From contig NZ_KE150457.1 in the NCBI RefSeq assembly GCF_000411455.1, positions 1,018,023 through 1,082,022 on the forward strand: a stretch of DNA of 64,000 nucleotides, read 5' to 3'. A model generated the notes under the pieces. That model searched no databases. It saw only the letters and a list, made by a program, of their open reading frames with translations, and was not told where the DNA came from. Shown in pieces: positions 57,717-64,000 of the stretch. Within the stretch, counting starts at the first letter, position 1. Every line of letters starts with the position of its first letter. This DNA comes from Microbacterium sp. oral taxon 186 str. F0373 (GTDB lineage: Bacteria > Actinomycetota > Actinomycetes > Actinomycetales > Microbacteriaceae). Both the position numbers and the translations under genes were made by a program.

Positions 57717-59399
57717 TCAGTCCGCGACCATCCATACCGCGACGTCGACGGGCAGCTCCGTGCCGTCGAACGGTGCACTCGCCACCAGCACGGTGCCCGA
57801 GGGCAGCGTCACCGGCGTCGAGCCCGCGTTGGCGAGCACGGTGACGCGACCGGAACGGAACGCGATCACGTCGTCGCCGTAGCCGTCGAGCCACTCCAGC
57901 GTCGCCGCTCCGAGGCCCTCGGCGCGGCGGGTCGCCAGCAGCGTGCGGTACAGCCACAGCGTCGAGTCGGGGTCGGACTCCTGCGCGTCGCGGGCGAGCG
58001 TGGCCCATTCGGCCGGCTGCGGCAGCCACGACTGGCCCGTCGGGCTGAAGCCGTAGGCGGCGGCATCCGCGGTCCACGGGATCGGCACCCGGCACCCGTC
58101 GCGGCCGTAGCGCTCGCCGTCGGTACGGAACCAGGTCGGATCCTGCCGAGACGCGGGCGGCAGCGCGATGACCTCGGGAAGGCCGAGCTCCTCGCCCTGG
58201 TAGAGATATGCGGAGCCGGGAAGGGCGAGCATCACGGTCGTCGCGGCGCGGGCGCGGCGCAGGCCCACCTCGGGAATCGGCTGGCCGGGCGAGTCGGGAC
58301 CGATGCCGTGGCCCTGCGGGTTCTCGGCGGTCAGCGCGAGCCGCGACGCGTGGCGCACGACGTCGTGGTTCGACAGCACCCAGGTGGCCGGGGCGCCGAC
58401 CGCAGGGAACGCGCGCAGCGACTCGGAGATGACCTCGCGGATGGCCGCGGCATCCCACTCGGTCATGAGGTACGGGAAGTTGAACGCCTGGTGCATCTCG
58501 TCGGAGCGCACCCACTCGGCGGTGCGGTCGACGGTGGGCAGCCACGCCTCGGCGCAGAGCGCACGGTCGCCGTCGTATGCGGCGAGCACGCGGTGCCAGT
58601 CGCGGTAGATCTCGTGCACACCCTCCTGACCCCAGTACGGCACGTCGTCGTCGGAGCCGCCCATGCTGTCGGCATCCACCGCGGGAAGGTGGTCGGGCAG
58701 ACCGTCGGTCTTGACGAGGCCGTGCGCGACATCGACGCGGAAGCCGTCGACGCCGCGGTCGAGCCAGAACCGCAGGATGCCGCGGAACTCCTCCTGCACC
58801 TCGGGGTTCGACCAATCGAAGTCGGGCTGGCTCGTGTCGAACAGGTGCAGGTACCACTGCCCCGGCGTGCCGTCGGCCTCGGTGACGCGGGTCCACGCCG
58901 GGCCGCCGAAGACCGACTCCCAGTTGTTCGGCGGCAGCTCGCCGTTCTCACCCTTGCCGTCGCGGAAGAGGTAGCGGGCGCGCGCGGCACTGCCGGGGGC
59001 TGCGGCCAGCGCCTCCTGGAACCAGACGTGCCGGTCGGAACTGTGATTGGGCACGAGGTCGACGATCACGCGGATGCCGCGATCGTGCGCGCCGGCGAGC
59101 ATCTCGTCGAAGTCGGCGAGCGTGCCGAACAGGGGGTCGACGTCGCAGTAGTCGGCGACGTCATACCCGGCATCCTTCTGCGGAGAGCGGTAGAAGGGGC
59201 TCAGCCACACGGCGTCCACGCCCAGGGCGCGCAGGTCGTCGAGATGCGCCGTCACGCCGGAGAGGTCACCGATGCCGTCGCCGGAGGCGTCGGCGAAGGA
59301 GCGCGGGTAGATCTGGTAGATCACCGCGGTGCGCCACCATTCGGCGCCGGGGCGGCTCTCGCCGATGTCGGGGAGGGAGAAGGTCAACTGCGACGTCAT
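57717..59399 (-). CDS. GH13 alpha-glucosidase
   Basis: A 560-residue glycoside hydrolase of family 13, oligo-1,6-glucosidase/alpha-glucosidase type. Catalytic nucleophile Asp223 (GFRVDVAHG), acid-base Glu284 (CAEAWLPTV) and Asp345 (LSNHDVVRH) are all present; VIYQIYPRSFADASGDGIGD opens the barrel. No signal peptide, so it acts on imported oligosaccharides. Upstream palindrome GCGCAAGCGCTTGCGC is a LacI operator. A truncated relative lies at 30598-31152. Confidence 0.94.
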   Translation of the reverse strand: MTSQLTFSLPDIGESRPGAEWWRTAVIYQIYPRSFADASGDGIGDLSGVTAHLDDLRALGVDAVWLSPFYRSPQKDAGYDVADYCDVDPLFGTLADFDEMLAGAHDRGIRVIVDLVPNHSSDRHVWFQEALAAAPGSAARARYLFRDGKGENGELPPNNWESVFGGPAWTRVTEADGTPGQWYLHLFDTSQPDFDWSNPEVQEEFRGILRFWLDRGVDGFRVDVAHGLVKTDGLPDHLPAVDADSMGGSDDDVPYWGQEGVHEIYRDWHRVLAAYDGDRALCAEAWLPTVDRTAEWVRSDEMHQAFNFPYLMTEWDAAAIREVISESLRAFPAVGAPATWVLSNHDVVRHASRLALTAENPQGHGIGPDSPGQPIPEVGLRRARAATTVMLALPGSAYLYQGEELGLPEVIALPPASRQDPTWFRTDGERYGRDGCRVPIPWTADAAAYGFSPTGQSWLPQPAEWATLARDAQESDPDSTLWLYRTLLATRRAEGLGAATLEWLDGYGDDVIAFRSGRVTVLANAGSTPVTLPSGTVLVASAPFDGTELPVDVAVWMVAD

Positions 59400-59411
59400 G
59401 GCATCAGCGTA

Positions 59412-59427
59412 GCGCAAGCGCTTGCGC
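59412..59427. promoter_or_regulatory. LacI-family operator before the glucosidase gene
   Basis: GCGCAAGCGCTTGCGC is a perfect 16-bp palindrome with the central CG typical of LacI/GalR sites, 13 bases upstream of the glucosidase start. Product of the downstream lacI-type gene (56711-57715) is the likely ligand. Confidence 0.85.
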
Positions 59428-59483
59428 ACCCGGCGGCGGTTCCCGCGCGACGGGTCGCGTCCGGCGGCGACTAGCCTTGACCG

Positions 59484-60002
59484 GTGACTTCCGAGGCCCT
59501 CGCCCACGCCGAATCGCTCATCGCCGGCATCCCCGACTTCCCGCAGCCGGGCGTGCTGTTCCGCGACATCTCGCCGCTGCTCGCCGACGCGCAGGCCCTC
59601 CGCACCGTCGTGGATGCCGTGATCGAGCCCTTCGCGGGGCAGTTCGACGTCGTCGCGGGCATCGAGGCGCGCGGGTTCATGCTGGCCGGCGCGGTCGCGA
59701 TCGCGGCGGGTGTGGGGATGGCGCCGATCCGCAAGGCGGGCAAGCTGCCGCGGCCCGCGGCATCCGTCTCCTATGCCCTCGAGTACGGCACGGCCGAGAT
59801 CGAGATGAGCGACGACCTCGCGGCGGGTACGCGCGTGCTGCTGGTCGACGACATCCTCGCCACGGGCGGCACCCTGCGTGCCGGCCACCACCTGCTCGAC
59901 GAGCTCGGCCTGCAGCTGGCGGGGACGGCGGTGCTGATGGAGCTCGTCGACCTCCACGGGCGCGCGGTGTGCGGGCCCGTCCACTCCGTCTTCCGGGTCT
60001 AG
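59484..60002 (+). CDS. apt: Adenine phosphoribosyltransferase
   Basis: A 172-residue type I phosphoribosyltransferase. The PRPP loop VLLVDDILATGGT is at about residues 117-129, with FPQPGVLFRDISPLL and GIEARGFMLAGAVA typical of Apt. It recycles adenine to AMP. GTG at 59484. The gene lies between two sugar-related loci and is probably unrelated to them. Confidence 0.93.
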   Translation: MTSEALAHAESLIAGIPDFPQPGVLFRDISPLLADAQALRTVVDAVIEPFAGQFDVVAGIEARGFMLAGAVAIAAGVGMAPIRKAGKLPRPAASVSYALEYGTAEIEMSDDLAAGTRVLLVDDILATGGTLRAGHHLLDELGLQLAGTAVLMELVDLHGRAVCGPVHSVFRV

Positions 60003-60003
60003 G

Positions 60004-61074
60004 TCAGTACTCCTCGGTCCGGTCGGCGACCGACGAGCGCATCCGCAACGGCAGCGGGACCAGGCGCGCCGTCGGGGGAGGAGATGTGCCGTCTGCCGCG
60101 GCGCCGCGCTCGATGAGGTCGATGAGTTCGTCCGCGGCGGCGCGGCCGAGAGCGCGCTGCGGAAAGGCGAAGGTCGTGAGGCCCGGCCGCAGCCAGCGGG
60201 CGAAGGACGTGTCGTCGAAGGAGAGCACCGAGACGTCCTCGGGCACGCGCACGCCGCGCTCCTGGAGCGCCTGGTAGGCGCCCATCGCCAGGCGGTCGTT
60301 GAAGCACAGGAGTGCATCGACATCGGTCCCGCTGTCGAGCACGTCCGACACGAGGCGGAAGCCCTCCGGCGGCAGCCACTGCACCGTGGGACGTGCCGAC
60401 ACGATCTGCCGCCCTGCCTCGGCGAAGACCGAGAGGGCGCCGCTCAGGCGCTGGGCGGCGGCGAGGCCGAACGGGTGCGCGTTCGCCGGGTCGTCGCCGA
60501 CGCCGATGAGATGGATGCGCCGATGCCCGGTGTCCACGAGCAGGCGCGCGGCGGCGGCGCCGGCCGCGACCTCGTCCGGAAGCACCCGCACGTAGTCGGC
60601 GTCGTCGGTCGGCTCGATGTTGAGCAGCACCGTCGGCATCCGGGCTGCGGCCGCGGGTACCGCGCGGGCGTGGGTCATCATCGTGGCCAGCACCACCCCG
60701 TCGACCTGGCGATCGAACATCGCGTCGAGCAGGTCGCGCTCCAGATGCGCGTTACCGCCGGTCTCGCCGACGAACACCATGTAGCCGCGCGCACGGGCCG
60801 CCTCGATCGAGCCGCGGATCATCTCTCCGGCCAGCTGAGAGGAGGCCACCGAGTCGGAGACGAACCCCAAGGTGCGCGTCGTCCCGGTGCGCAGTCCGGC
60901 GGAGAGGGCATTGGGGCGGTAGCCGAGGCGGCGGGCCGCGTCGCGCACGCGCTCCTGCGCCGTCGCCGAGATCCGCAGCTCGTCGGCGCGCCCCGCGAGC
61001 ACGAGCGAGGCGGTGGATGCCGCCACTCCGGCCTCCTGGGCCACTTGTGACAGGGTCACGCGTGTGCGCGCCAT
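60004..61074 (-). CDS. LacI-family regulator, likely of the sugar ABC transporter
   Basis: A 356-residue LacI/GalR regulator: LSQVAQEAGVAASTASLVLA at residues 8-27 is the helix-turn-helix, and the sensor domain contains TRTLGFVSDSVASSQLAGEM and LCFNDRLAMGAYQAL. It is divergent from the ABC binding-protein gene, and an 18-bp operator dyad lies between them. ATG at 61074. Convergent with apt, one base apart. Confidence 0.92.
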   Translation of the reverse strand: MARTRVTLSQVAQEAGVAASTASLVLAGRADELRISATAQERVRDAARRLGYRPNALSAGLRTGTTRTLGFVSDSVASSQLAGEMIRGSIEAARARGYMVFVGETGGNAHLERDLLDAMFDRQVDGVVLATMMTHARAVPAAAARMPTVLLNIEPTDDADYVRVLPDEVAAGAAAARLLVDTGHRRIHLIGVGDDPANAHPFGLAAAQRLSGALSVFAEAGRQIVSARPTVQWLPPEGFRLVSDVLDSGTDVDALLCFNDRLAMGAYQALQERGVRVPEDVSVLSFDDTSFARWLRPGLTTFAFPQRALGRAAADELIDLIERGAAADGTSPPPTARLVPLPLRMRSSVADRTEEY

Positions 61075-61134
61075 CGGATCCCCCTTCCGGCCGGCCTGGC
61101 CCTCGTCGATGAGGGGGTTGCGCCGACCGATATC

Positions 61135-61173
61135 TGCTAGTACGTTTTAGCACGCGAGCTGAATCGGTATAGC
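61135..61173 (+). promoter_or_regulatory. LacI-type operator and -10 box before sugar ABC operon
   Basis: TGCTAGTACGTTTTAGCA at 61135-61152 is an imperfect 18-bp dyad with central CG (7 of 9 positions match). TATAGC at 61168-61173 is a good -10 hexamer for the rightward operon, about 50 bases before the binding-protein ATG. A bound repressor would sit in the -35 area. Confidence 0.7.
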
Positions 61174-61223
61174 AGCAAGTATCCTCCTCGCACCGAGAAA
61201 ACTGCATGGAAAGGCAGACAACG

Positions 61224-62573
61224 ATGTCGAACACCACGCGCATGCGCGGCTTCGCGGCCGTCGCCACCGCCGCAATCGCCGGCCTGGCCCTCACCGCCTG
61301 TGCCCCTCCCGGAGCCGACACCTCCAGCACCCAGGCGCCGACCGGTGCCGTCACCCTCAGCTGCGGTACTGACCCGGTCACGCTCAGCGCCTACGTCGAG
61401 ACCGGCTTCCCGCTGTTCAAGGAGCTGACGACGGAGTTCACGAAGCAGTTCCCGAACGTCACCTTCAACACCCGCGAAGACCAGTTCGCCGTCATCACGC
61501 AGAACGCGCCCCGCGTGCTCGTCGACTCCCCGCCCGACATCATGCGCCTGCCCACGATCGTCGACCTGGTGAACGACAAGCTGCTGTACAACCTCGACGC
61601 GTACGCGACCGGCTACGGCTGGGACACCTGGCCGTCGTCGCAGCTCGAGCAGCTGCGCGTCAACGACAAGGGTCAGCGTGGTGACGGATCGCTCTACGCG
61701 ATGGGCGTGAACTACTCGGTCACCGGAGTCTTCTACAACAAGAAGCTCGCCGCCCAGATCGGCATGACCGCGGCGCCCAAGACGCTCGACGAGTTCGACG
61801 GCTACCTGAAGAAAGCCAAGGATGCCGGCCTCACGCCCATCGCGCAGTTCAACGGCGGCGCGACCGGCGGACTCGCCTTCCCGCTGCAGGCGCTGATGGC
61901 CAGCTACGGCAAGCCCGGCGCGATCAACAACTGGATCTTCCTCAAGGACGGCGCGACGATCGACACCCCCGAGAACGTCAAGGCCGCGGAGCACCTGGAC
62001 TCCTGGATCAAGGCGGGCTACTTCGCCGATGACGCGAACTCGATGGACTACTCGCAGATGATCAGCCGGTTCACCAGCGGGCAGAGCCTGTTCATCTTCG
62101 ATGGCGACTGGGAGTCGGGCAACTTCGACACCCAGATGCCCGGCGACGTGGGCTTCTTCCTCGCTCCGCCGCTGCAGGCCGGCGGCCAGAACGGCGCCAT
62201 GTCGGCACCGCTGACCTACGGTGTCTCGGCGAAGGCGGCGCACCCCGACTGCGCGGCGTTCTTCTTCAACTGGGTCGCCACCAACGAGACGGCCCGCACG
62301 ATCGCCGTCGAGAAGGGCGGCTCGCACCCCATGGGACCGGCTGATGCCTTCATGCCCGCCGTCAAGGACGGTACGGTGACGGCGGAGACGCTCGCCGCCG
62401 GCGCCCAGCTGTCGCAGAACAACGGGTCGATGGACTTCATCGCCAACGCCACCGGCTCGATCTACGCGAAGAGCCTCACGCCCAACCTGCAGGAGCTGTT
62501 CGCGGGCAAGCAGACCCCGGCCGGCCTGCTGACCCAGGTGCAGACCGACTACCTGAGCAGCAAGAAGGGCTGA
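61224..62573 (+). CDS. Sugar ABC transporter substrate-binding lipoprotein
   Basis: A 449-residue extracellular solute-binding protein, family 1. Signal peptide ends at lipobox LTAC (Cys26 region); the mature part contains SPPDIMRLPTIVDLVND and GVNYSVTGVFYNKK, typical of carbohydrate binders. ATG 61224 is preferred to 61206 as it has GAAAGGCAG upstream. First gene of a transporter operon; sugar not known, but the neighbouring alpha-glucosidase suggests an alpha-glucoside. Confidence 0.92.
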   Translation: MSNTTRMRGFAAVATAAIAGLALTACAPPGADTSSTQAPTGAVTLSCGTDPVTLSAYVETGFPLFKELTTEFTKQFPNVTFNTREDQFAVITQNAPRVLVDSPPDIMRLPTIVDLVNDKLLYNLDAYATGYGWDTWPSSQLEQLRVNDKGQRGDGSLYAMGVNYSVTGVFYNKKLAAQIGMTAAPKTLDEFDGYLKKAKDAGLTPIAQFNGGATGGLAFPLQALMASYGKPGAINNWIFLKDGATIDTPENVKAAEHLDSWIKAGYFADDANSMDYSQMISRFTSGQSLFIFDGDWESGNFDTQMPGDVGFFLAPPLQAGGQNGAMSAPLTYGVSAKAAHPDCAAFFFNWVATNETARTIAVEKGGSHPMGPADAFMPAVKDGTVTAETLAAGAQLSQNNGSMDFIANATGSIYAKSLTPNLQELFAGKQTPAGLLTQVQTDYLSSKKG

Positions 62574-62576
62574 TCC

Positions 62577-63539
62577 ATGAGCACGTCCACGCGGCCCGGG
62601 GCGACCCGGGCCGCGCGGGACCGTGTGACGGCTCCCTCCCGCGAGAAGCGCCCGCGACGCGCGCGCTTCTCGCGGGAGGGGCTCGTCGGTCTCGCGCTCG
62701 TCGCCCCCGCGCTGGCCTTCTACGCGCTGTTCGTCCTCGTGCCGCTCGGCTCGACGGTGCAGTACTCCTTCTACAACTGGAACGGCGTCACCACGGCGAC
62801 CTGGGCCGGCATCGACAACTATGTGCGCATCTTCACCGACGCGCAGCTGCTCGGGCCCATCGTCAACGCGCTGACGCTCATCCTCTACTTCTCGATCATC
62901 CCCGTGACGGTCGGACTCATCGCGGCCGCCCTGATCCGCAAGCTCGGCGGCAGCCGCCTGGCCTCGGTCTCCCGCACCGTCCTCTTCCTCCCGCAGGTCA
63001 TCCCGCTCGTGGCGGCCGGCATCATGTGGACGTGGCTGCTCGCCGCCGACGGCGCGATCAACCAGTTCCTCCGTGCGATCGGGCTCGGATCCATCACCCG
63101 CGCGTGGCTGGGCGACTTCGACACGGCGCTTCCCGCCGTGGGCGTCATCGGCGCGTGGGTCTCGCTCGGCCTCTGCATGCTGCTGCTGCTGGCCGGCATG
63201 ACCAAGATCGACCCGGCCCTGTACGAGGCCGCGCGCATCGACGGCGCCGGGGCCATCCGTGAGTTCTTCACGGTCACGCTGCCCGCGATCCGCCAGGAGC
63301 TGGGCGTCGCGGTGCTCATCACCGTCATCGGGGCGCTTCGCAGCTTCGACATCATCTTCATCTCCACGCAGGGTGGCCCGGGCCGCAGCACGATGGTGCC
63401 CGGACTGGAGATCTACTACCTCGCCTTCTTCGAGCGCCAGGTCGGGCAGGCATCCGCCCTCGCGGTCGTGCTCACCCTCCTCGTGCTCGCCGTCGTGCTG
63501 CCGCTCAACAAGCTCACCCGCGGAAAGGACGAGAGCTGA
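62577..63539 (+). CDS. Sugar ABC transporter permease (MalF type)
   Basis: A 320-residue permease with six helices after a basic N-terminus. The EAA-loop motif, YEAARIDGAGAIREFFTVTL, which contacts the ATPase, is at about residues 216-235. Starts 3 bases after the binding-protein stop; its TGA overlaps the next permease (TGATG). Confidence 0.93.
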   Translation: MSTSTRPGATRAARDRVTAPSREKRPRRARFSREGLVGLALVAPALAFYALFVLVPLGSTVQYSFYNWNGVTTATWAGIDNYVRIFTDAQLLGPIVNALTLILYFSIIPVTVGLIAAALIRKLGGSRLASVSRTVLFLPQVIPLVAAGIMWTWLLAADGAINQFLRAIGLGSITRAWLGDFDTALPAVGVIGAWVSLGLCMLLLLAGMTKIDPALYEAARIDGAGAIREFFTVTLPAIRQELGVAVLITVIGALRSFDIIFISTQGGPGRSTMVPGLEIYYLAFFERQVGQASALAVVLTLLVLAVVLPLNKLTRGKDES

Positions 63540-64000
63540 TGAAGACCTCCGCCGTCGAGGTGTGGTCCGGCCGCCTCCTGCTCGTCGTCGTCATGGCGCT
63601 GACGATCATCCCGTTCATCTCGCTCTTCGTGACCGCCCTGCACGCCCCCGGCACCTACCCGTCCGGGCTGTCGTGGCCGGACGAGCCCCACTGGGACAAC
63701 TTCATCCGGGCCTTCCAGTCGGCCGACATGCTGAAGATGCTGGGCTCCAGCATCCTGATCGAACTGGCCGTGGTACCGGTGAGCCTCTTCATCGCGACCC
63801 TCGCGGGCTTCGCGCTCGGTCACCTCAAGGTTCCGTTCTCGCGCACCCTGTTCGTCGTCTTCGTGCTGGGACTGACCCTGCCCATCGAGGGCATCATCGT
63901 GCCGATCTACTACCAGATCCGCAGCTACGGCCTGCTCAACACCCAGTGGGCGATCGTCCTCCCGCTGATCGGTCTGTTCATGCCGTTCGCCGTCATGTGG
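63539..64000 (+). CDS. Sugar ABC transporter permease (MalG type), 3' end outside window
   Basis: The first 154 residues of a second permease, starting at the ATG in TGATG. Helices LLLVVVMALTIIPFISLFV, LGSSILIELAVVPVSLFIAT and LFVVFVLGLTLPIEGIIVP are visible; LNTQWAIVLPLIGLFMPFAV is typical of MalG-like partners just before the EAA loop. The window ends here. No ATPase gene is in view; many actinobacteria use a shared one (MsiK). Confidence 0.92.
   Translation, partial: MKTSAVEVWSGRLLLVVVMALTIIPFISLFVTALHAPGTYPSGLSWPDEPHWDNFIRAFQSADMLKMLGSSILIELAVVPVSLFIATLAGFALGHLKVPFSRTLFVVFVLGLTLPIEGIIVPIYYQIRSYGLLNTQWAIVLPLIGLFMPFAVMW

Overview
The window reads as one chromosomal stretch of a high-GC Gram-positive actinobacterium, most likely Microbacteriaceae and probably Microbacterium. 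The reasons are GC-rich third codon positions, frequent GTG starts, actinobacterial families (DUF6458, DUF6804-like, DUF4395, SufS-SufU, PknB-type kinase) and the recurring words GGATGCC/GGCATCC in genes and between them. No rRNA, tRNA or CRISPR array was seen.

Bases 1-13.9 kb look acquired. After the end of an acidic repeat protein come a membrane cassette (DUF347 repeat protein, DedA, PAP2 phosphatase). Next is a sulfur/persulfide island (about 6.0-10.6 kb) flanked by two divergent serine-resolvase/TniA/TniB transposition modules (2993-5811 and 10849-13732). Seven island genes run left: small Cys-rich protein, thioredoxin, second small Cys-rich protein, CstB-like persulfide dioxygenase-rhodanese, TauE exporter, DUF4395 membrane protein and rhodanese lipoprotein. 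Two run right: a CsoR/CstR-family repressor lacking the copper-ligand His, and a DsrE-like protein. Two ATACYCC/GGGGGTAT palindromes lie in the divergent promoter. The set resembles the staphylococcal cst system, and I infer persulfide sensing and detoxification.

From 13.9 to 22 kb is a scarred zone: truncated gene ends, a GNAT-DUF4440 gene frameshifted at a C7 run, a TetR gene with a clear operator pair, an IS110-family element with 11-bp terminal inverted repeats, and an IS481-family element that interrupts an arsR-arsC fusion gene with an exact 6-bp target duplication. A DUF6458 protein and a PknB-like kinase follow.

From 22 to 64 kb the content is ordinary chromosome: an L-lactate operon (GntR regulator, lldP, lldD) with a readable promoter and operator; lgt; two zinc alcohol dehydrogenases; a LysR/MFS divergent pair; a kinase-aminotransferase fusion; a serine hydrolase-HAD fusion; a MATE exporter; sufS-sufU; an APC permease with an internal amber codon; a VanZ-like protein; an M20 amidohydrolase with a one-base frameshift; and a sugar block (LacI, GH13 glucosidase, apt, second LacI, ABC binding protein and two permeases, the last cut by the window end).

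Between genes lie five distinct families of long hairpin repeats. Family A (four copies, 26-31 kb) occurs as two pairs, one pair bracketing a truncated GH13 fragment. At least six genes are broken, three by single-base changes that could be either real decay or sequencing error.
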